Below, piece by piece: positions 23,396-35,079 of a DNA stretch of 39,344 nt (positions are counted from its first letter, which is position 1; every line of letters begins with the position of its first letter). This stretch comes from Helochares maculicollis (Eukaryota > Arthropoda > Insecta > Coleoptera > Hydrophilidae): positions 1 through 39,344 of the forward strand of contig JAWQRO010000419.1 in NCBI GenBank assembly GCA_033557835.1, given 5' to 3'. Position numbers and translations under genes: made by a program. The notes below the pieces were generated by a model. That model saw only the letters and a list, made by a program, of their open reading frames with translations. It was not told where the DNA came from and ran no database searches.

Positions 23396-23467
23396 CGTTG
23401 ATTTTGAGCACCCTCTGCCTCGTGAAGGAGTCTCTGATGATAGCATTACCGTGACTACGATAGGCTA
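23396..23467 (-). CDS. Candidate small internal exon (unrecognised protein)
   Basis: In a GC-richer island on the minus strand, a pyrimidine run followed by CTGTAG (acceptor-like, AG at 23469-23468, with a second AG at 23466-23465) precedes a 23-codon open segment containing NAIIRDSFTRQRVLKIN. It ends at AACG followed by GTAAAA (donor-like, GT at 23395-23394). The reading frame continues to a TAG soon after the donor, so it could only be an exon, not a free-standing gene. It would need an upstream exon ending in phase 1. Composition is protein-like (charged and hydrophobic residues alternate), but I cannot name the protein. A 23-codon open run is common by chance and the donor is mediocre, so this is a hypothesis only. 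Confidence 0.22.
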
Positions 23468-23701
23468 CTACAGAAAAAAGGGCCGCTTAGTTTCTATATT
23501 ATTTATATATAAGGGATTATAAACTTAAAACGCGGGTTGGCGAATACATATTTATTGTTCTGCTTATCAAAACAGAAAGAAATGCTTGCATTAGTAAGAA
23601 CGATTTTGCCGACCTATCCCTAGAATACGAATACATACTTACTACTAAAAACCATGGAAGGCACTGAAGTTACCAAAATAATTAATTGATTGACTAATAG
23701 T

Positions 23702-23751
23702 TAATAAAACATCTTAAGCAACAAAATAGCGTTTTAATCTTAAAACTATAA
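23702..23751. repeat. Half copy of the hairpin family
   Basis: The segment AATAAAACATCT...AAGCAACAAAATAGCGTT followed by AATCTTAAAACTATAAC matches the right arms of the hairpin elements at 3183-3215 and 3364-3397. The inverted partner arm is not present nearby, so it is a solo arm. Confidence 0.6.
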
Positions 23752-24656
23752 CCATTATTTATATACCCTTTTTTTCAAAACCAAAACAAAAAAAAAACAC
23801 AATTGATACAAACAACATAGACTATAAATTATAAGTAAATAAGAAATGATGAAGAATTTACATCTCAACAGGCTTCATCAATAAAAACTAACACACTTAC
23901 TGATGTATGCAAATGTAAAATCGGAAATATGTTTTCTGCACGATATATCTTTTATAAAAACTGAAAAAATCGCAAATATCATATTGCTGATCTATCCACT
24001 AAGAATGAAGCCAGTCTCATTAAAAAATATGTATGGAACTTATAGAACTCCATTTATAGAAACATAACTGTTCTTCATAAATAATTTTTAAAACCATACC
24101 TGAAAACTCTTGTTAAATTAAATAAGTTAATGAAGTACACATAAGTGTGGGTATGTGTGATAAATTATTTTTTTAAATTAGAAAATGATACACAATATTG
24201 ATATACAATTTCATAATCTACTTGCGAGAATAACAGTTGAAGTCGTTTTCCTGTCTGGTTTGAAGAAAACTGACAGTAAAACTCGCTGGGCTATCAATTT
24301 CCGAAGATGTGCTCAAAGGGCACATTGTTATTTGGCTCGTTAACGTGCATGCACTTCAATAGACATTCCAGAAGAGCAGTTTTTGTCGTTTCGAGGCAAC
24401 GAAACAAACATTTTTTTCCTGGAGGAAAAATAAAATGTTTTCGACGCTACCGTTAAAATATAAATGATCTTATTTACATACATGTTGTGTATATTTACGT
24501 ACATATAGGGAATGCTTTAATAAAACGACATGAATTTTGCTTAGAAAAGAAATGAGAAAAAAACTGCTATAATTCGTTTTCATTGTTACATTAAGAAAAT
24601 TTCAAATATATTAAAACTTTTTAAACATTTTAAGTAGATACATATATGTTATACAT

Positions 24657-24657
<1 letters not shown>
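23752..24657. other. Unannotated AT-rich stretch
   Basis: No recognised gene. Two small imperfect hairpins sit next to each other around 24380-24440 (CGTTTCGAGGCAACGAAAC, and TTCCTGGAGGAA within a T/A-rich stem). They may be chance. Confidence 0.4.

Positions 24658-24743
<86 letters not shown>
24658..24743. repeat. Compound (TA)n(GT)n microsatellite
   Basis: A (TA) tract to about 24705, then TT, then a (GT) tract to about 24743. It is the longest simple repeat in the window and both parts are essentially perfect. Confidence 0.97.
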
Positions 24744-24747
<4 letters not shown>

Positions 24748-25959
24748 AATTAAGGTCTTTGCTAATGTATATTTCGATTTATTTCGCAGAAACGAAAAGT
24801 CAACTTTTCTTTATACGCACATGTATCCGAGAATGACGTTCTCTATAACATATATGAATTTCCCAAAGGAGATTTATGTCTGGTTTTCCGAGCATTTTAG
24901 AAAGGTCTCAGGAGTCCGTGCTTCTAATGATCACTTTGTAAACCCTAGATGAAAACTGACTGGCTGATTTACTTTGGTTGACAAGAAGAGATCTCGTCTT
25001 TACAAGATGCCATTATCCGTTGCATGTAACGCTAATTGTAAGGTTAGCTTAATGTGATATGCATAATACAGGAAGTTTCGAGATACCACTTTGTAAATTT
25101 GAAGTGGCACATTTTACTAGGGCAATAGAAATTCATTTCTTGTTAGTAGTTCAGTGAAATTTCTATATTCACTCTAATAATATTACAAATAGACAGATTG
25201 TACAGGTGAGAAATTTTGAGACAAATTGGACCGTTGGCATAGCTAATATGGCTGCTTTTATTATAAAAAAAAACACTTCAAATTTCTTTTATTGTCTGAA
25301 ATTACGATAAAGTTTTAAAATTCAATTAAAGCACATTAATTGTGCAACTATCGCTGTTGCAAACAACATTTATCTATAGTGACTTAGATTTCATAACGCC
25401 CCTTATATAGAATTTCAACTCATCGTCAAGCAGACGTGTTATAGAATCAAAATTGCACACAAAATGCTACTTTTGTCGCACCATTTAAATGGATTTTCCT
25501 TATAATCATAAATCAGACCTGCTTAAAATTATATTAAGCTCTTAACTCCACTCTATTGCAGTAATCATTTGTAATGAATTGCTTTAGTTGAGAACTTGGT
25601 CCTCTAAAAACAAGTAATCTACCTTCATTTAAATTCGTCAAGCGCTTATGACGTCATAAAATTCTTATGCTGGCTTTGAAGGCCTCTACGCAAACATAAG
25701 AATTGGACATTGAAAGTTTGCCTGCTCTACGCAAACTCCTCAGTAGTAAGGCCCAGTTATGAATACCTTATCCTCTTCATTACATAGTTTCATTTATTAC
25801 TAGCATAAAACATTAAAAAGTAGTATAAGCTAAGCGGTCCTAGTTTCCGTGAGTAAAAACTGCTAAGTATGCAACCTTCCTTAACAACTCAGAAATGGCC
25901 CAATTAAAAATTTTATCAGACGCCAGCAATTAAGATAATTGTATGAATTAAGGCGAAGA
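24744..25959. other. Unannotated AT-rich stretch
   Basis: No recognised gene, RNA or transposon and no long open frame. Confidence 0.5.
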
Positions 25960-26110
25960 CTCTTTCTTTCTATAAAAATGTAACGCCAACGCTGCTTCGC
26001 ACCTCGAAGAGTCCGGAAGCGTCACGACCTCAGCTTCAGACCGATCTGTCAGATATTTTCGTCTTGTAATCCGAAAACCATCTCTTTTAAAAGCAATTAA
26101 AGAATTCTAT
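25960..26110. other. GC-richer island, open on both strands
   Basis: Around 25985-26060 the sequence is clearly GC-richer than its flanks. The minus strand is open for about 55 codons from roughly 26110 and includes TDRSEAEVVTLPDSSRCEAA. The plus strand is also open for about 40 codons. There is no ATG start for either, no clear splice-site pair and no recognised domain. It may be a conserved non-coding element, an old transposon piece or an exon. Confidence 0.15.
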
Positions 26111-27339
26111 TAAAATTTCAAAGTTAATAATATCTACCTGACGTACATTTCAAAATGGAAGCAGGCTTAATTTTATTTTTGTAAATGGAATTTAGCACCA
26201 AACCTCTCAGTTCCATTGACGAAAAAAAGTTTTTGTTTCTTTTTAAACTAAACGTACGTTATATTCAAAGTTAAATGGTCTTTTCAGTATTCTTTCTCTG
26301 TGTATTATAAATCTCATTATGTTCTTGTTTTATGATATTTAAAGTATATAATTGATTGAGGTGAGCAGAAGCTCTTCTTATAACTGTTTTGAATACAACA
26401 AAAGGTTTTATTAGTTGTATATGAAAATGTTTTTCTGGAGATTAAACTCATTAGTAATATACAAAATATAATATTGTGCTGCGTTTATTTAGCAAAACTA
26501 CAACAACTTAAAAAATAACCAACATTTTAATTTGTGCCGTGATTGAAAAGAAAATCGATGATTTAACCCACTGCCGAATACTAACATATCGGATAAGAAA
26601 TGCCCGAATACGAGTTTGAAGCGTAAAACATTTTCGTTCAAATAAAATGAGTATATTTTGATTTGTCAAGTGGCACCTTATCCTCGCGAGATTATGCAAA
26701 AACCATCTGAATATCGGCAAATCTGAAAAATATTCCCGCTGAAGGGCCCTCTCGAGAATTGGTTTCCCGCCAAGCTTCAATCATTCTCTATTGTGTTTTT
26801 TAACTTCGGGTAAAATTTCCGAATTAACCGGTCTACCTGATACTTATCTCCTTTATAATTACAAACTTTTATTATACTTTACCGGATTTATTTGTGCTCG
26901 AAGTGCGGAAGGCTCGCGGAAATTGAGTTTACATTTTCCATTTAAAATGATTTATAATGTTCAATTTTGTCGTCTCGCAATCTTGAGTCACCCACTGTGC
27001 TCCTAGATGATTATGTAGTTTATTTTCCCCTGGAACTACTTTATAGTGTATTAATTTTTAATAATGTTGGGGTGACATCGGTCTTTTATAACTGTCTCAA
27101 TTTTACGCTGATTTTCCGGGAATATAGTTTTGCTAATACAGACATTGTGTATGTTTAACCCATCTACGTTTGGTTGCCTATTTTCTTTGTGCTAAAAATT
27201 AAGCAAATGACTATTTGCAATCAGGATTATTTACGGCAAATTAAAAAAAAATCATTAGCAAAACGTGAACGTTTCTGTGTTAACTAAACTTAGTATTTAT
27301 AAACGATTAAGTTAGAATCTTAAGAATAATCAAAATTCC
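26111..27339. other. Unannotated AT-rich stretch with small GC-richer patch
   Basis: A minus-strand frame of 90 codons at 26780-26508 begins with ATG (26780-26778), but its translation shows no recognised domain. Plus-strand frames at 26791-27006 and 26967-27158 are unrecognised. Nothing else is supported. Confidence 0.4.
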
Positions 27340-27355
27340 CTCTCTCTCTCTCTCT
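27340..27355. repeat. Short (CT)n tract
   Basis: About eight CT/GA dinucleotides in a row. GA repeats can bind GAGA factor in flies, but a tract this short in an AT desert may be neutral. Confidence 0.85.
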
Positions 27356-28030
27356 GTATATAGTTACTGCATAACGTATATATTTTCTGCAAAACCCAAC
27401 ACGCAATACAATTTATGTATAGTATCTTTTATTGCATACCAAGGAAATGCGTTAAAATATTACTATGATTTTATATGTGATAATGTTCATATATCAAGTT
27501 TATCTCAACCTAAGACTAGACCCGGTGCTACAATATTGTAGTAGCTATTTTAACTTGATAGCTTATACACGCATCCTGTGTTACCTTATTCAGAAAAATA
27601 TTCTCAACTCTAAGAATCATAACCATATAAACTCTAGATTTATAGTTATGTGAAAAGTTTGAAATGCTAGGAGAAAACAGTGACTTTTACTTAGTAACAA
27701 AAATTGTAATAAATACGAATGCCATTACATGGACTTTGTTGCTAACAAATCGTAAGATTAAAAGTTTTCGCCCAGACAAAAGACATTAGTACTAACGACA
27801 ACTGAAGTATCTAATCTTTTCTCAAGAGCATTAGTAGGAAATCTTTTTTTATAAGTTACCAGCGAGTGACTTCCATAAGCCGGAGAAAACTTTTCAACTT
27901 ATCCTAACTAGTTTTCGAGTATCTGTAATTTCCCTCATTTATCATGTAAAAGAAGCAAGTGGGTCAGAGAATACCTAAAATATCACGCCTAAAGCGAATC
28001 GATGAGTGGCTTCTCTATGCATGAATAATA
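27356..28030. other. Unannotated AT-rich stretch
   Basis: No recognised feature. The 62-codon frame at 27465-27653 is AT-driven and of chance length. Confidence 0.45.
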
Positions 28031-28171
28031 AAGACTTAATTCAATACCGCCATCAAGTTTTTTATTAGCCTCTGTAGGGAGTTCGCCGCGTCGGCCGCTT
28101 TAAAACTTTGGCCCTCATCACTTTTCAAAATTCCGCCCGAAGCTGGGGATTTCAATGTAACTAAAACATTT
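28031..28171 (-). CDS. Candidate exon or GC island (unrecognised)
   Basis: A GC-richer island with CCGCGTCGGCCGC at its centre. The minus strand is open for about 46 codons ending at a TAA near 28040; the protein-like segment includes SPASGGILKSDEGQ and AADAANSLQRLIKNLM. The plus strand is also open in two frames from an acceptor-like TTTTATTAGCCTCTGTAG (to about 28077). No ATG fits the minus frame, so it could only be a terminal exon. I recognise no family. Openness on both strands is mostly explained by the GC content, so an alternative is a conserved non-coding element. Confidence 0.17.
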
Positions 28172-29455
28172 ATAATTCAAATGTACTCTTAGCAATTTAG
28201 ATAGGTTGCAGCCGCAAAGTCTCTCTCTTAGCCCAACTTAAATATTTCAACAAAAAGTTCGATACTATGGTTCACTAAACCTGTTGAATTTTATTTACTT
28301 TACAACTTCTTTAAGAACAAAGTTTGAAAAAGTAAATAATATTAAGAATAAATAGGAAGCATTTGTTTGCGGTGCAAGAAATTGCACCCAAACTCCCCTG
28401 GGTTTGCAATAAACGTAAAGAGGTTTATCGTTATACATATAAAAAGTGAAATCGCATTAATTATACAATTAAACTACTATGCTTGATTGCGGAAAAGTCA
28501 TTAATAACATCCACTGCACAATCATATGTGCTTTCTAATGAATTTACGTAGCTATAAAAATTAGTCATATTTCGTTAATATACCATATTATAATCAAGGT
28601 AATTAAATCGAGAAACAATTTTAACATAAGTCGTCGTTTCTAATCACTTTGCACAAAATTAATATCAAATTATGGTATTGAGGAGTAATCAAAGCTAGGC
28701 TCGCAATTTAGGTCTTTCCATTTAATAAATTTATGGTAATATCTCGTCCCTTGATATTACCATTACAATTAGTGCATCATTAACGCAACACCTCCTCCAT
28801 TAGCCTCTGTCTAGATACCCCTACTCTTTCAATAAAATGTTCATAGTTGTGGTAAATATATGTCACATGCTCATTAGGTCAATATTTCCGTTGAGTCTAT
28901 CAAGAGAAACAAATTGCTGTAAGTTCAGTCTGCGTGAAATTATTCCCCGATGGCCGCAGAGCGGCGTTTGATCATTTACTCAACTGGAACTCATATAAGG
29001 TCGTCTTTACGTAATTGTTCTCTCATTTACATTCTCAGCTTTCCCTAGAAGGATATCCGAGAAAATTTGGCTACTTCGAGCAACTGTGTACTTAGGAGAC
29101 CCAAGAGAGACGCTAAAATGTCTATCTACATCTCTTCTCCACGATATTGGCATTTATATTAAGAATATTCCCTTAATTGCAAGAGATCCCCGCTTTATTA
29201 ATGAAGTTAAGTTTTCTTATTACACTCTTCCTGAATCGAATCAATAATTACTATAGTGTTATATTACCTGTTGCTTGGTTGAAAATGTTCAACAAATATA
29301 TCATAAAGTATAAGTTTCTGTGCAGAATTTAGTTAGCTTAATTACGAAATTGTTTATCAGCAAAAAGCGCTTAAGAGCTATTAGAATATACATTTTTAAT
29401 AATCAAATAATAAAATAATGCGCTACTATCGGTAACTAAGTTTATATAGACATCA
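28172..29455. other. Unannotated stretch with two short perfect hairpins
   Basis: Holds the inverted repeat ATGGTAATATC (28733-28743) / GATATTACCAT (28753-28763) with a 9-base loop, and the GC stem GCCGC-AGA-GCGGC (28953-28965) within GATGGCCGCAGAGCGGCG. No gene is recognised. Confidence 0.4.
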
Positions 29456-29672
29456 TTAAAATATCATATGTAATTGTTCTGCCTTTGACGAATTGTAGAA
29501 TATCATCATAAAACACTTCTCTTTAACGAAACTGTTTGAATATAAAATATATGGTTTGCATATTATTCTATACAAATAAAGAAAATATTTACTCTGAGAC
29601 TCAATGTAGTAAGCTTTTACAAACTTACGAGCATTGCAAAAATATATTTGCCCAACAGAGACGCACGTCGTC

Positions 29673-29852
29673 ATGAAGTTTTCGTTAATTATCCTGCCGC
29701 TCCTTTGCCACGACCGCACAATAGATCACAAATATGCCGTCTTCCAGTTAGAGTTAGACCGTGACAAATGGATATCCTTCATGATGAAAATGTTTTTCCT
29801 TATATCCTCTTTTCTAATCACTTCACGTTACTCAAGTGTAGTTTGTAGTTGA
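29673..29852 (+). CDS. Short frame with signal-peptide-like start (doubtful)
   Basis: An ATG at 29673 opens a 59-codon frame starting MKFSLIILPLLCHD, which resembles a short secretory signal with little of a typical cleavage site. The remainder has no domain I know and includes a second hydrophobic stretch (MMKMFFLISSFLI). The frame lies in a mildly GC-richer patch. A hydrophobic start is easy to get in AT-rich DNA because TTT/ATT/TTA codons dominate, so this is probably chance. Confidence 0.1.
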   Translation: MKFSLIILPLLCHDRTIDHKYAVFQLELDRDKWISFMMKMFFLISSFLITSRYSSVVCS

Positions 29853-30729
29853 CGTGACATATTTTATTTTTTACTAATACGCACGATGAACACAGCCTGC
29901 AAACAAACGTCACCCTAATCCAGCTTTTTTCGTCGTAGCCCTTTTATTCCTCTAATTTACCCATTGCGCTCACTCAGTTGTTTGCAACTGAAATTATTTT
30001 CATATTCTTTCAAGCGTTAGTTATTCACTGGTATTTTTTTAAGCAATGGCTAAGCATATGCTAATTTACACGTGTGCTACTGCAATCTTGCATTGAATAA
30101 CTGCAGGATATGTAGAAAATAGATGAAGTAACACAAATTTCGTTTCATTAGTGTATTTAAATTATCTAATATTCTAAAACGTTTGTACAAACAGCTGTTT
30201 GAGTCATTTCCATGTTGTGATCCGACTGCATAATAGATTGAAATCTCGGAGATTGTGGTTTCTGATTTATGTTCTATTGAATCTACACCGACCTCCTACA
30301 TGCGAGATGTACTTAATATCAACCCCCAATAGCATAATAAACCTTAATTTCAGCGATAAATTTCATAATAATTCTACTTGAATTGTGATACGAATGCAAA
30401 TATACTTTCGGGGTGCAATAAGGAACTTTTCCATTTAATTAAATTGTTGAAATTTCCCATCGAAACAAAAATTTTTCCACATTTTTTGACACTTTTTATA
30501 AACGCTTTTTCTACGCTTTTAAGATTATTTCATCGAACCTGATGCAAAAATATAGAGCATCAATAGACAGGCAATCAATGAAAATTGTAAACGCGAATTT
30601 TGATTTCAGCAACAGTTTAGCCGAGTAACAAATGTAACATGTTTGGTCTGGTTATCAAATACATAAACTAAAATTAAATTCACCGAATTCATTTTTCACT
30701 TCTTGAATGTTTAACCGAATGTGGATCGC
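29853..30729. other. Unannotated AT-rich stretch
   Basis: No recognised gene, RNA or transposon. The 60-codon plus frame at 30199-30381 is of chance length. Confidence 0.45.
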
Positions 30730-30969
30730 GGTTCAACAGTGAAATGCGGTACAAATTACAAATTGCCAATGCCTATTTGTTTGCGATTTGGTTTTCTCGG
30801 CAACGATTCCGGTTGCAATGGCCAGAGTATGTTATGTATTTACTTATGATGCGTAAACCGGAACCAAGTGGTTGCAATATATTTCATTGACATTTTTGCT
30901 AAAATATTCGCGGCAGGGAGAGATATATATCGTTGGCTATAAAATTGGCAACAAATGTCGTTAGTCATT
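30730..30969 (+). promoter_or_regulatory. Possible TATA promoter with upstream GC-richer segment
   Basis: GGCTATAAAA places a canonical TATA box at 30938-30944. A TCATT initiator-like match lies at 30965-30969, with its A (30967) 29 bases downstream of the TATA start, the usual insect spacing. The 200 bases upstream are more complex than the surroundings and repeat CCGGTTGCAAT/CCGGAACC and GGTTGCAAT-like words. No downstream coding frame is recognised. Matches like this arise by chance in AT-rich DNA. Confidence 0.15.
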
Positions 30970-33900
30970 GTCCCTGATCTGAGAGTATAAAGTTATCTAT
31001 TTTGGTACGTTTGTGATTAATGGTATACTAAAATATTAAACTCACTTCCGTTCTTACCGTATTACGTAACGTAGGCTAATGTAAAGCCGTACATGCTAAT
31101 ATAAGAAGATTTATTGCCGCGGCGAAATTTGTTGTTACTTATTCATATGAAAATAGCCAAAAAATATCGCATGTGTTTACAAGGCAGTGTATTGTTTATT
31201 CTTAAAAGAATATTTGAATATTCATCTCTGCTGTTGGCATACTTCTCACATTTTACTCAACATTTTTATTTTATACTGCATTTTCAAGTTTAATATTGTA
31301 TTTAATTTTTTTTCAATTTTATTACCTCATATTGCGCCCATGAATGTTAATGGTACTGCTTAATCTTTTCGTTTTAATGTCTATGCCAATGATTCTTAAA
31401 AATATTTAGACTATTATTGTTTAAACTACATTAAACTGATTTACTAGAGATTTTAAAATGCTGGTTTTGACTAGCTTTTATTTCATTTTATAATTAAGTG
31501 ATAGCCCTTAAAGAGTCCTTAAGTTTCAAAACAACGAAACCTGGCCATTACCTCTTGTCAAAATTTTATATTCTGGGCACTATATTTTTTTAGTAGTTGT
31601 TACTTGCAAATATCGAGGCATTGTAGATCAATAGTATTCAGAATACAATTATAAAAGCACTTCTTGAAACATAGTTGTCCTGCAAAGATGTTCTATTGAT
31701 TAGTACATATATAACTTGTGTATTTTATATAAATACGTCGAGTAGTAAAGTAATCAAAAACAATAGCAAACTTTACTGACTTAATGATATCATGTCTAAC
31801 ATTTTTATTTCACATACAAATATAATAGAGGTAGCACTAGTAGCCACAGCCAAAAATATGTTTACTGGAATGTTATAAGAAAAACATATAACTGTGATCT
31901 GTCATATAATGGTTATTTCACATTAATGTGAAACTCTTGATTTGTCATAGAAAGGCACAGTTTATTCAGATTTCTAGAAAGTAGCGCTCAATTTAAACTA
32001 ATTTCGCTGAAATTAAACAATTGAATCGCTACCTGCTCTCATAAAAACCTCAAAACTTCGAACTAGAAATCATTTAATACACATTCTGTATCTGTAAAAC
32101 GATACCTTCAAATAGAACTTAAAATTTTTGGTATTAACAGCCTGTACCCATGTCGGGCAGTCAGAAAGGCCAGGGCAGGTCATCATCAAACTTTAATTAT
32201 TTCTTACCCTATTTTTAGTTAGCTTAATAGCTGAATAGAAATTTCCAAAAATTATTTATCTTTTCAGTTGATTTGATAAATACTAGATATGGTGAAATAG
32301 TAAATTTAAAATCTAATATTTTATTTCTCGTCTTCTCGTCTTGGTCCCATTCGGATAATGAATGTGAAAATATTTTATTTTATTTAATGGTTATAAATCT
32401 AATGCAAGAAAATTATTATAACTTAATTAAAGTTTTAACAGCGCGCAAGTTTTTGAAAAACTTCATGAAGAAATATGATATTTGACACAAGAAATGTTTA
32501 TATTATGTAACAAGATCTCCAGCTGAGTTTTCATTGTATAATTGAATTTAAAATTTTTAATTTAGAAATATGAACTAATTCAAAGATATTATGATATAAT
32601 AGAACACAATATTACTACAATAAATTGCTTTCCAAGTGAAGTACGTCTGTTGCGTTTACATCTTATTTGAATGGCAACGTATGCACGGGAAATTCGTAAA
32701 ACAGTACTAAAATTTCTACTTTGACTTCATTATAAAACTATTAAATACAATTCTGATTTCAAGAAGATATGGTAAATAAGTAATAGTATAACAAACATAA
32801 GAACAAAATTTAGATAGTATATGCATTACGAAAATTGATCATAAAATACAGAGCTTTTAATAAGCGAAAAATATACACCAAGTGTTAGTTGTCATTTATG
32901 TTTACATAAAGTTAACAGCTCTATTAGTTTTTGTTTATTCGTTATATTGCATATTTTAATATGTTTTTAATTCTAAATACTGCCAACTAACCAATTGTAA
33001 GAGTTTTAATATTTCATTACCATCAAGTGCAAAAAGTTCCTTTTGCTATTAGTGAATGTTCACGCTGCTGTTCTGAAACAATATTTCATTCACAAAGAGA
33101 ATGTATAACAATAGTTGAGAAAGCGCCAACCTTTGTTTCGCAATTGTACAAGGAGAAACGCAGATATTATGGGTTGAGGACAGGTTTAAGCAGCGTATAA
33201 TAATAATTTCTTGCAGCGAAAGATCTTAAGCGCTAAAAATATTGAAATAATGCAATTTTGCCGAAGCAAAACGCCTTTATGATCGTTCAAAACTACTTCT
33301 TTCATTTCACTAAGCGACGTACCCTTCCGTGAAAGCATGCACTTAACCGTAATATATGCAATAAGAGAAACACGCAAGGGCTATCATGGAGCCACTTAAA
33401 AATTTTAACTTACCTCTCCAATTGATCAAATAATAACGTGAAATATCTTTACGTCAGAATGCAAATGTACAGGAGATGAGCTAAGTTATAAAACAAAATT
33501 CAAAACGGATCACTTTTCATTATAAAGCGGAAGAACTATTATATAGATGTGAAATATAAAGGCTAAGATACCATTCCTATTATAAAGGAAGAAAGACGTT
33601 TCCGTATGTTTGTTTAAACGTTCATTCGACAATTTTAATATTATAATACATGGCAGGAAATGTCGTAATCAGCTGGTACTGATTTATAATTTATTAAGTT
33701 TAGCGGTGCCGGTAATTACTTCTCCAAAGTGCATCAAATGCGCAATAGTCAAACGTAATAATAATTTCCGTATTAATGCCCGAAATCTGTACCCGAACAA
33801 TGTGAAAAATAAATTAATTCTGGTGTTTCTATTAATATTATGGCCAGTTATTTCGACGCCGTTTCCTTTATTACACCGACACATAATATACAATTCTATT

Positions 33901-35079
33901 AAATTGTAGTTTCGATCCCAATACTCTAGCAAAATATGACCACATTACTTCATATATATGATAACAACGGTCATTTCTTTGCCATTACTCCAACAACGTC
34001 TTAAACCATAGTAATCAGTACAATGTAATGTCTTATTGAATTATATTTCTTCGTTTCGACCTTAGTAATTCAATACATTTTTTGTTGTATATTGAGAAAA
34101 GAAATTTACGAGCGTAAATAGCCAGTATTGTAGAGTGGAGGCGAGAAGGAATGTTAATAAAAGGTCCTTAATGCTATATCCTTCATGACTCGTCTCCAAA
34201 CGCAATAAAACTTACAGCGCCTTTTAATCGTATAATCTTCGATAATTATATTTAAACCATTAAAATAATGAGGGCAATTCTTAATCTTGTCACGTAGAGA
34301 GGAAAATAAAATATCAGATGACTCAAATTAAAAACCATGTCGCCCGTTTTACAAGGTTATGTTATAATTTATCTTCCAGAAGATTTCGATTAATTATTTT
34401 TACTAAGGCTGGGTTGAATTATAGCGCCAATTATGATTTTAGGAGAACTTTGTTAATATTTAAATTAGGAATTAGCATTATTCATTATCTGTATATGTAT
34501 ATAATAATTGAAGATAATAAAATATTTTGATATGTTGATCTTCCAGGTAGTTTTCCCTCTGGTTTACATTGGAATGTTGTCTAGAGAATGTCTTTTGCCA
34601 TGAATAATAGTTTTAATATGTGCATAATACTCTTCAAACGACAAAGTTATACTTAAATATTTAAGATGTAGTTTAGACTTGTGTTGTAAATAATCTATAT
34701 AGTTTATAGTATAGTCTAAAACAATTACAATAATGTATAGTAGAAGCTATATTTATGACGAAGTTCTTGACGAGTCCTAAGGATCAAAGTCAACAGTGTC
34801 GAACACATATATATTGAATTTCTAATTTACTAAAAAGTTTACTTCAAATGCTGTCTTCTGATTTTGCAGCAGCTATTTTCAAATTTAACAGAACAATGAA
34901 GTCAACCCTTAAAAGTAATAATAAAGTTTGTATTTTATTGAAGTTTTATTGCTATTAGATTTTGTAAATACGCAAAAGACTAGTAGTGCTTATTAAAAGA
35001 TATTGGTAATTAAGTTAAACATAGTTTCTTTTATCTTTGTTAATCTGCAGTGGTATAGCTTTAAATACACATACATAAG
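30970..35079. other. Unannotated AT-rich stretch
   Basis: About 4.1 kb with no recognised gene, RNA or transposon. The region 33684-33909 is open on both strands (99 codons plus at 33610-33909, 82 codons minus at 33932-33684) without any motif I know. The 94-codon plus frame at 35003-35287 runs antisense into the mariner and is not a gene. Confidence 0.45.

Noticed and set aside
26508..26780. 90-codon minus-strand frame beginning MKLGGKPILERAL
   Set aside because: ATG start and fair composition at the N-terminus, but no domain, no splice evidence, and the rest is AT-driven.
33684..33932. Region open on both strands
   Set aside because: No motif on either strand and no splice-like borders found. 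Dual openness argues for composition and not coding.
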